A stretch of DNA of 64,000 nt from Microtetraspora malaysiensis (GCF_001528665.1 NZ_BBYJ01000008.1:62001-126000), one strand, 5' to 3'. Positions 19,684-28,404 are shown, numbered from the stretch's first letter. Program-made: numbers and translations. Notes: generated by a model not told the origin, from the letters alone.

Positions 19684-20715
19684 TCACTGCATGATTTCGA
19701 GGTGCGGGTGGTCGAAGGACGTGGGGCAGGTATAGATCTGCATGTTGTAGCCGCGGCCGATCTGCACCATTGGAGGGTTGGACGGGTCCCGGATCCCGAC
19801 AGGGCCCGTGAGGTCGCGATCTTCGAGGGGGATCCAGCTGCCGCTGCCCCCGTCCCACTCGCCCGAACTGATGGTCAGCAGCGGCCGGTACTCCGAGCCG
19901 CAGGTGTCACAGTTCATCGGCCACGGGTCGCAGAAGCTCCAGGGGCCCCAGCCGCCGACCTTCCAGCCAGGAGCGACGCTGTGCTCGAACTGGTAGTACG
20001 CGCTGCCGCCATCCTGCTCATCGTCCGGGTGCAGTTCGGCCCACTCGGCGCGCCCCCACGCGTGCAGGCGCTCCGCGAGTTCGTCGGGAAGCTCGTGGGA
20101 TGCGGGGTACTCGGTGACGACCTCGGGATGCAGCACGCACGGCTCCGGTACGTAGTTGCCGAAGTGGTCGACGTCGAGAGGAGCGGGTGGGTTCGTGAGC
20201 ACCTTCTGGACGTCGGTGGAATCTCGCCAGATCAGACGAGCCGTGGGCATGCCCTCTTTGTGGTCGAGCGGGCACCACAGTACTTGGAGGACGTCTGCTC
20301 CTTCGGGGCCGGCGAGTCCCGGGACATCGCGGAGGTACAACTGCGCGACGGGCAGGAGCGGGTTCGGCGCACTGTGCGGAGGATGCCCTGCTTCGAGCTC
20401 GTCCAGGTACGCGCGCTGCTCCGTGGTGAGGAGGTTCTCACAGGGCTGCCGGGGCCGGAGCCACGCAGCCTCCAGCAGGTCGCGGCGCCGGCGGATGTCG
20501 TCAAGTGAAGCGGGCGGCCCCCAGTGGTCATGGTCGTCGCCGCAAGCGGGCCAGTCCTCGTCGGCGGGCCAGAGCAGAGGCCCGCCGATCGAGCTCTCGT
20601 GGATCGTGGGCCGGCCCGGGCGGGGATGCAGGCGAACCGCCCGCCGCGCCAGCGGCACCAGCTCAGGGAACGCGGAGGCGATGTCGACCGGCCGAGGTGG
20701 AGTGGTCCTCGCCAT
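19684..20715 (-). CDS. YwqG/DUF1963-family protein
   Basis: A 343-residue cytoplasmic protein. The family pattern is visible: SSIGGPLLWPADEDWPAC near the N-terminus, PLLPVAQLYLRDVPGL, a CxxC pair (CDTCGSEYRPLL), and a C-terminal GRGYNMQIYTCP. DUF1963 members are uncharacterised beta-rich proteins often found in immunity or toxin-related polymorphic loci, but no toxin gene is adjacent here. ATG 20715 is the only good start. A broken inverted relative lies at 19427-19492. Function not assigned. Confidence 0.75.
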   Translation of the reverse strand: MARTTPPRPVDIASAFPELVPLARRAVRLHPRPGRPTIHESSIGGPLLWPADEDWPACGDDHDHWGPPASLDDIRRRRDLLEAAWLRPRQPCENLLTTEQRAYLDELEAGHPPHSAPNPLLPVAQLYLRDVPGLAGPEGADVLQVLWCPLDHKEGMPTARLIWRDSTDVQKVLTNPPAPLDVDHFGNYVPEPCVLHPEVVTEYPASHELPDELAERLHAWGRAEWAELHPDDEQDGGSAYYQFEHSVAPGWKVGGWGPWSFCDPWPMNCDTCGSEYRPLLTISSGEWDGGSGSWIPLEDRDLTGPVGIRDPSNPPMVQIGRGYNMQIYTCPTSFDHPHLEIMQ

Positions 20716-20818
20716 CTGAACTCCTTCAGTTCACCTGCAAGTGTCGGCGGGACTCTATCCGCATGCCCTGACAGATCCATCTACAGCTATGGCGGGGGGC
20801 ACTGGGGGGCGTGAGCTC

Positions 20819-20852
20819 GGAGCGGGGCCCGGACATTCCGAGGCCCCGCTCC
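20819..20852. terminator. Terminator hairpin downstream of hydrolase gene
   Basis: A perfect 11-bp stem (GGAGCGGGGCC / GGCCCCGCTCC) with a 12-nt loop lies 34 bp beyond the stop of the minus-strand hydrolase gene. Confidence 0.7.
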
Positions 20853-20885
20853 CGCTTTATGCCGACACGTGCCCCGCGGCCGCCG

Positions 20886-21692
20886 TCACGCCGTCACGTT
20901 GTCAGCGAGGAGACGCTCCACGATCGTGGACACGAAGAGGCCGGGGTTCTCGAACGGGAGACCATGACCGCCGGGGAGCGACACGAGATCCGCCCCCGGG
21001 ATCGACTCGGCCAGCTCGCGCTGGTGGTGCGGCGGCACGATCCGGTCGTGGGCGCTGGAGATGATCAACGTCGGCGCGGTGATCTTCGGGAGCAGAGCGG
21101 TGATGTCGACGTCGATGTCGGCCCGGGCCTGCCGTACGAACCCGGCTTCCGCGCCGTCCATGAGGGCGGCGAACCCGGCCGTGGCCTGCTCGAAGTCGGC
21201 GAGGTCGCGGGCGCGGAGCGTGTCGTCGCCCATGGCGGTCACCTGGAGCAACCGGGCCAGCAGCTCCCTGTCGACGCGCATCAGGCGGATCCAGAAGTCC
21301 ATCTGGAAGGCCATCCAGGGATCCGTCCTGGCCCACCCGGCATGTGCGACGAGTGAGAGCACCCGCTCCGGTCGCGTTCCCGCCGCGGCCAGCGCGACGA
21401 CGGCTCCCAGCGAGTGGCCGACCAGGTGGAACCGCTCCAGCCCGGCGTGCTCGGCCGCGCCGAGGATCTGAGAGACGAGGTCGTGGACGTGGATCGGGCC
21501 GCCGTCGTCGACGGTGGCGCCCGAGCCGGCCAGGTCGGGGGCGACCACGGTGAACCGGTCGGAGACCGCCTCGATGAGCGGCGCCCAGTTCGTTTCCCCA
21601 GTGGCGCCCGTGCCGTGCACGAGCACCAGGCCGGGACCGCTTCCGGTGACCAGGTAGTTGACGGTGCTGGAGTTCACTTCGACGGTGGGCAT
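20886..21692 (-). CDS. Alpha/beta hydrolase
   Basis: A 268-residue alpha/beta-hydrolase fold enzyme. The oxyanion region is LVLVHGTGATG, the nucleophile is Ser94 in GHSLG, a probable acid is in SSAHDRIVPP, and the catalytic His is in GGHGLPFENP. ATG 21692 follows AAGGAAG. It lies 11 bp downstream of the MFS gene and is probably co-transcribed with it. Resemblance to esterase, lactonase or haloperoxidase-like members is general, and the substrate is unknown. Pairing with an exporter and a MarR regulator suggests detoxification of a xenobiotic, which is inference. Confidence 0.85.
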   Translation of the reverse strand: MPTVEVNSSTVNYLVTGSGPGLVLVHGTGATGETNWAPLIEAVSDRFTVVAPDLAGSGATVDDGGPIHVHDLVSQILGAAEHAGLERFHLVGHSLGAVVALAAAGTRPERVLSLVAHAGWARTDPWMAFQMDFWIRLMRVDRELLARLLQVTAMGDDTLRARDLADFEQATAGFAALMDGAEAGFVRQARADIDVDITALLPKITAPTLIISSAHDRIVPPHHQRELAESIPGADLVSLPGGHGLPFENPGLFVSTIVERLLADNVTA

Positions 21693-21703
21693 GACTGCTT
21701 CCT

Positions 21704-23209
21704 TTAGGCGGTGAGTGCCGCGGGTTCGCCGCGGCGTGCGGACATCAGACGGCCGACGGCGAGCGCGCCGGCCAGGGACAGGGCGGTCAGGATCCACAGC
21801 GCGGTGTGCAACGCCCCCGCGTATCCGGCGGTCGCGAGGCGCGCGAACTCCAGGTGATCGGCTCCGGGCGGGAGGGCTCCCGCCATGTCGCCCTGGAGCA
21901 GGCGCGAGGTGGCGCGGGCGGCGTCGGTCGTGCCGTACCGGACGGTCAGGCTCGCCTGGGTGAGCGTGGACAGCACGGCGCCGAGCACGGCGATGGCGAC
22001 GACCTCGCCGGTGATCCGCGCGGTGTTGAACAGCCCGGCGGCCATGCCGGCCTGCGAGGAGTCGACGGAGGAGATCGCCGCGCCGTCCAGGACGGCCAGG
22101 GAGACGCCGAACCCGATCCCGATGATCAGCAGCGGCGCGGACAGTTGTGCCGGACCCGATCCGGCGGGCAGCAGTGCCAGCAGCCCGGTTCCTGCTCCGA
22201 CCAGCAACAGCGTGGTCACGAGCAGGGCGCGCTGGGACAGGCGGCGGGCCATGACGCCGGTGAGCGGCGGCACGATCAGCGTCGGCCCGGTGAGCAGGAT
22301 CAGCGCCAGCCCGGCCTGGCGGGCGGAGTAGCCCAGGGTGGCCATGAGGTAGGGCGGGAGCACGATGGTCGGCGCGACGAAGCCGAAGGCGAGCAGGAAC
22401 GGCATCGAGGAGATCGCCACGAAACGCGGGCGGGCCAGCAGTGACAGGTCGACCAGTGGAGCGGGGTGGCGCCGCTCGATCACCGCGAAGGCGGCCAGCA
22501 GGACGGCGCAGGCGACGAATCCGCCGGTCACTCCCGGATGGGTCCACCCGAGCGCGGGCCCCTCGACCACGGCGAACGTGAACGCGGTGAGGCCGAGCGT
22601 GAAGGTGATCGCGCCGCCCCAGTCCACCGGGCCGCGGGCGGGGGCTCGGGACTCGGTCAGCAGCGCGGTCGCGGGCAGGATCGGCAGCAGCACGAGCGCG
22701 GCGGCGGTGAACAGACTCCGCCAGCCGATCGCGGTGACCAGCGCTCCGGCGATCAGCGGGCCGAACGCCAGGCCGAGGCCGATGGTGGTGCCGAACCAGG
22801 CGAAGGCCTTGGATCGGGAGACTCTCCCCGGGAAGGCGTGAGCGAGCAGCGCGCTGCCGCCGGTCGTCGTGGCGGCGGCGCCCGCACCCGCCAGCGCCCT
22901 GGCCAGGATCAGCACGCCGATGTCCTGTGCCGCCGCCGCCAGCAGCATGGCCGCCGCGAACAGCGCCAGACCTCCGATGAACATCCGGCGCCGCCCGATC
23001 CGGTCGGCGAGGGAACCGGTGCACGCCATGAGCGCGGCGAAGGTGAGGAAGAAGGCGTTGACCACCCACTGCGTGGAGGCCAGGTCGGCCCGGAGCTCGG
23101 CGCCGATGTCGCCGAGCGCCTCGGCCGTGCCGGTGGCGGTCACCGGGACGCCCGGCACCGCGGCGCAGACCACGGCCAGGGTGGAGGCGGGAGAGCGACC
23201 CACAGGCAT
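21704..23209 (-). CDS. MFS drug transporter, DHA2 (EmrB/QacA) family
   Basis: A 501-residue, probably 14-TM proton-driven exporter. The N-terminal DHA2 motif STQWVVNAFFLTFAALMACTGSLADRIGRRRMF contains motif A (GSLADRIGRRR). The motif C region AFGPLIAGALVTAIGWRSLF is also clear. ATG 23209 begins the family-like N-terminus. It heads a two-gene transcript with the hydrolase and is divergent from a marR gene, separated by 133 bp carrying repeated AGCTCTGAT elements. Repression by that MarR and induction by a substrate drug is the expected scheme. Confidence 0.88.
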   Translation of the reverse strand: MPVGRSPASTLAVVCAAVPGVPVTATGTAEALGDIGAELRADLASTQWVVNAFFLTFAALMACTGSLADRIGRRRMFIGGLALFAAAMLLAAAAQDIGVLILARALAGAGAAATTTGGSALLAHAFPGRVSRSKAFAWFGTTIGLGLAFGPLIAGALVTAIGWRSLFTAAALVLLPILPATALLTESRAPARGPVDWGGAITFTLGLTAFTFAVVEGPALGWTHPGVTGGFVACAVLLAAFAVIERRHPAPLVDLSLLARPRFVAISSMPFLLAFGFVAPTIVLPPYLMATLGYSARQAGLALILLTGPTLIVPPLTGVMARRLSQRALLVTTLLLVGAGTGLLALLPAGSGPAQLSAPLLIIGIGFGVSLAVLDGAAISSVDSSQAGMAAGLFNTARITGEVVAIAVLGAVLSTLTQASLTVRYGTTDAARATSRLLQGDMAGALPPGADHLEFARLATAGYAGALHTALWILTALSLAGALAVGRLMSARRGEPAALTA

Positions 23210-23223
23210 CGATAGAACACTCC

Positions 23224-23262
23224 AGCTCTGATAACCATAAAAGCTCTGATGGAAAACAGAGC
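23224..23262. promoter_or_regulatory. Candidate MarR operator repeats
   Basis: AGCTCTGAT occurs twice in direct order (23224-23232 and 23242-23250). The second copy forms an inverted repeat, GCTCTG N8 CAGAGC (23243-23262). The elements lie in the exporter/marR divergent gap, 15-53 bp upstream of the exporter start. Confidence 0.45.
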
Positions 23263-23342
23263 ATGGATTGTCCGGTGGGCTACGTCAAATCGGTAGTAGG
23301 GTTCAGGCGTACATCAGGGCTTTGATAGTTCGGGGAGCGCGG

Positions 23343-23819
23343 GTGGGGACCGACGAGAAGAAGGTCGCGGAGTCGGTGGCGTGGCGCCCCGGCGGTGCCG
23401 TCAAGCATGCCGAGCAGGCACTGATGGCGGAGAAGAGCCGCGTGCTGCGCCCGTTCGGGCTGACCGTGCCGCAGTACGCCGCGATGTATGCGCTCTCGCT
23501 CGCCCCCGGCATCTCAGGGGCGAAGCTGGCCCGGCTGTGCTCGGTGACGCCGCAGAGCATGGCCACCGTGATCAAGACGCTGGAGTCGCGCGGCCTGGTC
23601 GAGCGCCGTCCCTCCAGCGACCATGCGCAGGTGCTCGTCACCCGGCTGAGCCGGGCCGGGCAGGCGCTGCTGCGCAAGGCCGACGCCGAGGCAGTGGCCG
23701 TGGAACGCCGCCTCGTGGACGCCTTCACGCCCGACGAGATCGCGTTGCTGCGGGAGCTGCTCGAACGCGCCGTCGTCGTACTCACCGACGGCGGGCACGA
23801 CGACGACGCCTCTTTCTGA
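23343..23819 (+). CDS. MarR-family transcriptional regulator
   Basis: A 158-residue winged-helix repressor. The fold signature is SGAKLARLCSVTPQSMATVIKTLESRGLVERRPS followed by a wing and a C-terminal dimer helix (PDEIALLRELLERAVVVL). GTG 23343 follows GGGGAG at 23332-23337. It is divergent from the MFS-hydrolase pair, its most likely target. No cysteine stands out as a redox sensor, so a ligand-binding mechanism is more likely. Confidence 0.88.
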   Translation: MGTDEKKVAESVAWRPGGAVKHAEQALMAEKSRVLRPFGLTVPQYAAMYALSLAPGISGAKLARLCSVTPQSMATVIKTLESRGLVERRPSSDHAQVLVTRLSRAGQALLRKADAEAVAVERRLVDAFTPDEIALLRELLERAVVVLTDGGHDDDASF

Positions 23820-23874
23820 TGGCCGGCCCGCGGACCGGCGGACCCGGGCCGAGGGGCGCCCGCAGGGGCGCGGT

Positions 23875-23880
23875 TAGGCT
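23875..23880 (+). promoter_or_regulatory. -10 element TAGGCT (leaderless promoter)
   Basis: TAGGCT ends six bases before ATG 23887 of the nitronate monooxygenase gene. There is no ribosome site between them. Confidence 0.5.
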
Positions 23881-23886
23881 GCCGTC

Positions 23887-24918
23887 ATGCCCGATCGCAT
23901 CCTGGACTCGCTGGCCCACCCCGTCGTCCTGTCACCCATGGCGGGTGGCGCGGGCACGCCCGAGCTGTGCGCGGCCGTGTCCGAGGCCGGAGGGCTGGGA
24001 TTCCTCGCCGCCGGATACAAGACGGCCGAGGCCGTGGCCGCCGAGATCGAGCGGGTCAGGGCCGCCACGGATCGCCCGTTCGGGGTGAACCTCTTCGTCC
24101 CCGGCGATCCGGCCGATCCCGACGTGGTGGAGGCCTACGCCGCCGAGCTCGCGCCGGAGGCGGAGCGGTACGGCGTCGAGCTGCCCGGCGTCCCGCTCGA
24201 CGATGACGACGACTGGGACGCCAAGCTCGACCTGCTGCTCCGGAGTCCGGTGCCGGTGGTGAGCTTCACGTTCGGGTGTCCCGGCCTCGCTCTCGTCGAT
24301 CGCTTCCACGAGGTGGGGACGACTGTCGTGGTGACCGTCACCGACCCCGGCGAGGCGGTGGCCGCCGTGGTCGCCGGCGCGGACGCGTTGTCTGTGCAGG
24401 GGCCGGAGGCGGGCGGGCACCGGGGTTCCTTCGTGCCGCGCAAGCCGTACGGGCGCGCTGAGCCGGGGCTGCTCGACCTGCTGGCGGCGGTCCGCGCGGC
24501 CGTCCGGACGCCTCTGATCGCGGCGGGCGGCATCGGCGACGCGGCGGCGGCCCTGGCCGCGCGGGAGGCGGGCGCCGCGGCCGTACAGCTCGGGACGGCG
24601 TTCCTGCTGACGCCGGAGAGCGGGGCCAATCCCGTCCACCGGGCCGCGCTGCGCGACCCCCGGTTCACCTCGACGACGGTCACCACCGCGTTCTCGGGAC
24701 GGCCCGCGCGCGGCCTGACCAACCGGTTCATCCTCGATCACCCGGACGCCCCGGTCGGATACCCCGCCGTCCACCACCTGACCACGCCGATCCGCCGCGC
24801 CGCGGTGGCGCAGGGCGACCCCGGCGGGGTCAACCTCTGGGCGGGCACGGCCTGGCGGCAGGCCGAGGAGCGTCCCGCGGCGGACGTGGTACGCGAGATC
24901 GGCCGGGCCCTCGCCTGA
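23887..24918 (+). CDS. Nitronate monooxygenase (FMN TIM barrel)
   Basis: A 343-residue NMO-family flavoenzyme that oxidises alkyl nitronates such as propionate-3-nitronate. The FMN-binding barrel shows PMAGGAGTPELCAAVSEAGGLGFLAAGYK at the start. DALSVQGPEAGGHRG, IAAGGIGDA and AVQLGTAFLLTPES follow as phosphate-binding and strand motifs. The length and start agree with the family. It appears to be a single-gene leaderless transcript between the marR gene and the convergent MFS gene. Confidence 0.88.
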   Translation: MPDRILDSLAHPVVLSPMAGGAGTPELCAAVSEAGGLGFLAAGYKTAEAVAAEIERVRAATDRPFGVNLFVPGDPADPDVVEAYAAELAPEAERYGVELPGVPLDDDDDWDAKLDLLLRSPVPVVSFTFGCPGLALVDRFHEVGTTVVVTVTDPGEAVAAVVAGADALSVQGPEAGGHRGSFVPRKPYGRAEPGLLDLLAAVRAAVRTPLIAAGGIGDAAAALAAREAGAAAVQLGTAFLLTPESGANPVHRAALRDPRFTSTTVTTAFSGRPARGLTNRFILDHPDAPVGYPAVHHLTTPIRRAAVAQGDPGGVNLWAGTAWRQAEERPAADVVREIGRALA

Positions 24919-24951
24919 CCTCGTCCGGGCCCGGCCGTTCCACGTGGACGG

Positions 24952-26313
24952 TCAGGAGGCGGCGAACCGGACCAGCCCGGCGGTGAGAGCGGCGGCCGCC
25001 GCGCAGGCCACGATCATGAGATCGGTGCCGGCGGCGAGCCCCTGACCGGCGGTGACCGCCGCGGTCAGCGCCGCGCCCACCGAGGAGCCCACGTACCGCG
25101 CGGTGTTGTTGGCCCCGGACCCCATGCTGGCCCGATGCCGCGGCACGCTCTCGATCGCGAGGTGGGTGAGGGACGCGTTGACCAGCCCGCTGCCGATCCC
25201 CGCGACCAGCAGCCCGGCGAGCGCCCGCGGCGCCGACCAATGGGCCATCGTGCCGAGCAGGGCGAGGCTGCCGGCGGCGGAGAGCAGCAGACCGAGCGCG
25301 AGCCGGCCGCGGGCGGCGAGCCGCAGTCGGGGAGCCAGGAGCGCGGCGACGAAGGACGTCCCGGACCAGAACGCGAAGACGGCGGCGGTGGCGAGCTGCG
25401 TCATGCCGAGGGCCGACTGGAGCACGGTCGGCAGATAGCTCATCAGCCCGACGATCGCGATGCCGGTGACCAGCGCGCCGCCGGTGGCGACGAGGAACGA
25501 CGGGCGCCGGAACAGACCCATGTCGATCAGCGGCGCGGGACGGCGGACCTCCACCAGGGCGAAAAGGGTCAGGAGAACGGCCGCCGCGGCCAGGGCCGTG
25601 AGCACGACCGGCCGGGACCAGCCGAGCCGTGCCTCGGTCACGCCGGTCACCAGGGCGGCGAGCCCGAGGGTGAGCGTGACGGCGCCGGGCACGTCGAGCC
25701 GCCGCCCCGCCTGCTGCTCCGGCCGCGGCTCCGTCCGCGCGGGCAGCGTACGCGCCGCCAGCACGGCCAGCACGACGGAGCAGGCGGCCGTCAGCCAGTA
25801 CACGCCGCGCCAGCTCGACAGCGCGGCGAGCCCGCCCGACACCAGGGGGCCGATCGCGATGCCCAGGCCGAGCATCGCGCCGTACCGTCCCGTGGCCCGC
25901 ACCCGCTCGGGGCCCGGGGGAACGACCTCGCCGACCACGCCCAGGCTGGCGGCGAGCAGCGCCGCGCTGGACACCCCCTGGGCGAAGCGGCCGAGCACGA
26001 ACGTCGGCACACCTCCCGCGAGGGCCACGATCGCGCTCGATACCGCGAGTGACGCCATGCCGATGACGTAGACGCGCCGGCGGCCGTGATCGTCGGCGAG
26101 CCCTCCGGCGAGGAGGAGCGACACCGCGAGCCCCAGGGTGACGGCGTTCAGCATCCAGACCGGGCCGGTGGGGCCGGCGTCGAGCGCGCGGGCGGCCTCC
26201 GGCAGCGTGACCATCGGCGCGGTGTAGTTGATCAGTGCGAGCAGCGGCGCCGCGCACGCGACCGCGAGGGTCGCCGGCCGGGCCCGTAAGGGAGCCGGGG
26301 TCTCGACCAGCAC
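24952..26313 (-). CDS. MFS drug transporter
   Basis: A 453-residue major facilitator. Motif A is GGLADDHGRRRVYVIGM and motif C-like sequence is GIAIGPLVSGGLAALSSWRGVYW. The GTG start at 26313 lies a few bases after GGAGG on the minus strand. The protein is probably an exporter of the DHA1/DHA2 type. It is divergent from an HxlR regulator, and each gene has its own copy of the operator GTTC(R)GTNATTGAAC-like sequence, pointing to joint control. This is the third efflux pump with a divergent regulator within 9 kb. Confidence 0.86.
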   Translation of the reverse strand: MLVETPAPLRARPATLAVACAAPLLALINYTAPMVTLPEAARALDAGPTGPVWMLNAVTLGLAVSLLLAGGLADDHGRRRVYVIGMASLAVSSAIVALAGGVPTFVLGRFAQGVSSAALLAASLGVVGEVVPPGPERVRATGRYGAMLGLGIAIGPLVSGGLAALSSWRGVYWLTAACSVVLAVLAARTLPARTEPRPEQQAGRRLDVPGAVTLTLGLAALVTGVTEARLGWSRPVVLTALAAAAVLLTLFALVEVRRPAPLIDMGLFRRPSFLVATGGALVTGIAIVGLMSYLPTVLQSALGMTQLATAAVFAFWSGTSFVAALLAPRLRLAARGRLALGLLLSAAGSLALLGTMAHWSAPRALAGLLVAGIGSGLVNASLTHLAIESVPRHRASMGSGANNTARYVGSSVGAALTAAVTAGQGLAAGTDLMIVACAAAAALTAGLVRFAAS

Positions 26314-26325
26314 AGGACCTCCAAG

Positions 26326-26340
26326 GTTCGGTCATTGAAC
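26326..26340. promoter_or_regulatory. HxlR operator copy 1 (exporter side)
   Basis: GTTCGGTCATTGAAC is an inverted repeat with GTTC/GAAC arms. It is closely similar to 26367-26381, and the centres are 41 bp apart, about four turns. Confidence 0.5.
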
Positions 26341-26366
26341 TGACGGCGCGACGATAACACGGGTTG

Positions 26367-26381
26367 GTTCAGTGAATGAAC
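26367..26381. promoter_or_regulatory. HxlR operator copy 2 and adjacent -10
   Basis: GTTCAGTGAATGAAC has GTTCA/TGAAC arms. It abuts TAGGAT (26382-26387), the probable -10 of the regulator gene, so binding would block it. Confidence 0.5.
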
Positions 26382-26410
26382 TAGGATGGCGCGAAAGGAG
26401 GATGGCGCTG

Positions 26411-26929
26411 ATGGGGCTCGGCAAGAACTACGAGGGGCAGGACTGCTCCCTCGCCCGGTCACTGGAACTGCTCGGCGAGCGGTGGACGCTGCTCATCGTG
26501 CGCGACGCGCTGTACGGCGTGCGCCGATACGGCGACTTCCTCGCCCACCTCGACATCCCGAGGGCGGTCCTCTCCCAGCGACTGTCCGCGCTGGTGGACG
26601 CGGGGGTCATGGAGCGGCGCCGCTATCAGGAGTCCCCGCCGCGCGAGGAGTACGTCCTGACCGGAAAGGGGAAGGAGCTCTGGCCGCCGGTGCTCGCCCT
26701 CGCCCAGTGGGGCGAGCGGCACATGAGCGCCGCGGGGCCGCGCCGCGTCTTCCGCCACGTCGCCTGCGACGCGCCGATCGGCGCGGGCGCCACGTGCTCG
26801 GTGTGCGGGGCGCACGTGCCCGCCGAGGAGGTCGAGATATGGCCCGGTCCCGGCGCCGACCTCACCCGCGAGGACCCGGTGAGCGTCGCGCTGCGCGGGC
26901 CGCACCGGATGCTGGAACCGCTGCCCTGA
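26411..26929 (+). CDS. HxlR-family transcriptional regulator with C-terminal Cys pair
   Basis: A 172-residue winged-helix regulator. The HxlR domain spans residues ~8-105 (QDCSLARSLELLGERWTLLIVRDALYGVRRYGDF) and has the conserved N-terminal cysteine. The C-terminal extension carries CDAPIGAGATCSVCGAHVPAEEV, a small Cys-rich (possibly zinc) element. The start is ATG 26411, seven bases after AAAGGAGG; ATG 26402 overlaps that site. It is divergent from the MFS pump. Thiol-based sensing is plausible but not shown. Confidence 0.85.
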   Translation: MGLGKNYEGQDCSLARSLELLGERWTLLIVRDALYGVRRYGDFLAHLDIPRAVLSQRLSALVDAGVMERRRYQESPPREEYVLTGKGKELWPPVLALAQWGERHMSAAGPRRVFRHVACDAPIGAGATCSVCGAHVPAEEVEIWPGPGADLTREDPVSVALRGPHRMLEPLP

Positions 26930-26950
26930 CCTCCGGCCGGGCTTCCGCCG

Positions 26951-27769
26951 TCAGCGCCGCTGGCAGGCGGGACACCAGAACAGGTTGCGCGCCTCCAGGT
27001 CGGCGGTGCGGATCTCGCCCCCGCAGATGTGGCAGTGCTGCCCGGACCGGCGGTAGACGTACACCTCGCCGCCGTGGTCGTCCACGCGCGGCGGCCGTCC
27101 CATGGCCTCGGGCGTGTGCTCGAGGCGTACGGTGTCGATCCGGCCCGAGGCGGCGCCTTCGCGCATGAGCGCGACGAGGTCCGCCCAGATGGCGTCCCAC
27201 TCGGCGCGGCTCAGCTCGCGGCCGGGGCGGTAGGGGTCGATCCCGTGGCGGAAGAGCACCTCGGCCCGGTAGACGTTGCCGACCCCGGCGATGATCTTCT
27301 GGTCCATGAGCAGCGCCGCGATCGGCCCGCGTGACCGGGTGATCCGCGACCAGGCGCGTTCGGGGTCGTCGTGCGGCCGCAGCGGGTCGGGGCCGAGGCG
27401 GTCGTGCACCGCCCGTTTCTCTCCGGCGGTGATGAGCTCGCAGGCCGTCGGCCCGCGCAGGTCGGCGTAATCCCGCTCGTTTTCCAGGCGGAGCCGTACG
27501 GCGCCGACGGGTGCGGGCGCGGGGGCCGGGCCGAAGGCGACCTTTCCGTACAGGCCGAGGTGGACGCGCACCCAGCCGTGGCCGTCGAACCCCTCGAAGC
27601 CGAGGAAGAGATGCTTGCCGTGGGCGTCGGTCACGGCCATGCGCTGTCCGTCGAGCAGGGCCGCGCTGTCGGAGAACTTGCCCTGCGGGCTGCTCGCCGC
27701 GACCACGCCGCCCGTGAACCGCCGGCCGTACTCGGCGGCGAGCAGGTGGATGATGTGACCTTCGGGCAT
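26951..27769 (-). CDS. nei: Formamidopyrimidine/endonuclease VIII-type DNA glycosylase
   Basis: A 272-residue bifunctional base-excision glycosylase/AP lyase. The processed N-terminus PEGHIIH supplies catalytic Pro2 and Glu3. A helix-two-turn-helix segment ALLMDQKIIAGVGNVYRAEVLF and a C-terminal zinc finger (CHICGGEI..CPACQ) complete the fold. MPEGH rather than MPELPE places it in the Nei branch, which removes oxidised pyrimidines. The nearest start giving Pro2 is ATG 27769. It sits just downstream of a ybjN-like gene on the same strand, with a hairpin between them. Confidence 0.9.
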   Translation of the reverse strand: MPEGHIIHLLAAEYGRRFTGGVVAASSPQGKFSDSAALLDGQRMAVTDAHGKHLFLGFEGFDGHGWVRVHLGLYGKVAFGPAPAPAPVGAVRLRLENERDYADLRGPTACELITAGEKRAVHDRLGPDPLRPHDDPERAWSRITRSRGPIAALLMDQKIIAGVGNVYRAEVLFRHGIDPYRPGRELSRAEWDAIWADLVALMREGAASGRIDTVRLEHTPEAMGRPPRVDDHGGEVYVYRRSGQHCHICGGEIRTADLEARNLFWCPACQRR

Positions 27770-27828
27770 CGGCGGGCAGCGCTCCGGGGAGTCGGGGGAG
27801 AGGGGATCCCCACCATATCGGGGGTTCC

Positions 27829-27847
27829 GGCCCGCCCCGGGCGGGCC
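27829..27847 (-). terminator. Hairpin after YbjN-like gene
   Basis: An 8-bp perfect stem, GGCCCGCC / GGCGGGCC, with a 3-nt loop lies six bases beyond the stop of the minus-strand YbjN gene. Confidence 0.5.
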
Positions 27848-27852
27848 GCGGG

Positions 27853-28287
27853 TCAGTCGGTCTCGAACGCGAGCCGGTCGGTGAGCCAGCGGTGGAACTT
27901 GATCGCGTACCTGACCCAGTGGGCGACCACGGTGGTGAGGTGTTCGCGGGTGACGCCGGCGCCGATGTAGAGCTGGGAGTCGCCCACGATGCGCAGCACG
28001 CCGCTGTCCTGGGTGAAGGTGTAGACCTTCGGCCACATGGTGTCGGCGTTCCACTCGTTCAGCGCGCTGATCAGCATCGGTTTGTCGTCGACGGCGTAGT
28101 GCCGGTCATAGAAGGTGCGGATCGTGAACAAGTCGCCCTCGGAGCCGAACAGGAAGTAGACCGTGAGCTCCGGCGTGGCGATGGCGATGTCGCCCTCGGC
28201 GTCGAGGGTGTGGTCGAGGTCCAACTCGTCCAGGATCTGGGTGATCAACTCCTGATCGGGCCGGACGACCGCTGGGGAAGGGGTCAC
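27853..28287 (-). CDS. YbjN domain-containing protein
   Basis: About 144 residues forming the YbjN/type III chaperone-like alpha-beta fold: LELDLDHTLDAEGDIAI-like strand, VYFLFGSEGDLFTIRTFYDR, WNADTMWPKVYTF and GAGVTREHLTTVVAHWVRYAIKFHRWL. Actinobacterial members are common cytoplasmic proteins without an assigned role. GTG 28287 is preferred because AGGATGGGG precedes it; ATG 28305 would add six residues. Confidence 0.75.
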   Translation of the reverse strand: MTPSPAVVRPDQELITQILDELDLDHTLDAEGDIAIATPELTVYFLFGSEGDLFTIRTFYDRHYAVDDKPMLISALNEWNADTMWPKVYTFTQDSGVLRIVGDSQLYIGAGVTREHLTTVVAHWVRYAIKFHRWLTDRLAFETD

Positions 28288-28353
28288 GGCCCCATCCTGC
28301 CTCATCGAGTGCGCGAGACGCCCCCGTATGCCGGGGGTCCGCGATTCGCCCGG

Positions 28354-28377
28354 GGCCGCCGCCCGGAGACGGCGGCC
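28354..28377 (-). terminator. Terminator-like hairpin after PNPOx-like gene
   Basis: GGCCGCCG / CGGCGGCC is a perfect 8-bp stem with an 8-nt loop, beyond the stop of the 28405-29058 gene. Confidence 0.45.
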
Positions 28378-28404
28378 GTCCCGCCCGTCTCGGCCGCCGC
28401 GTCG

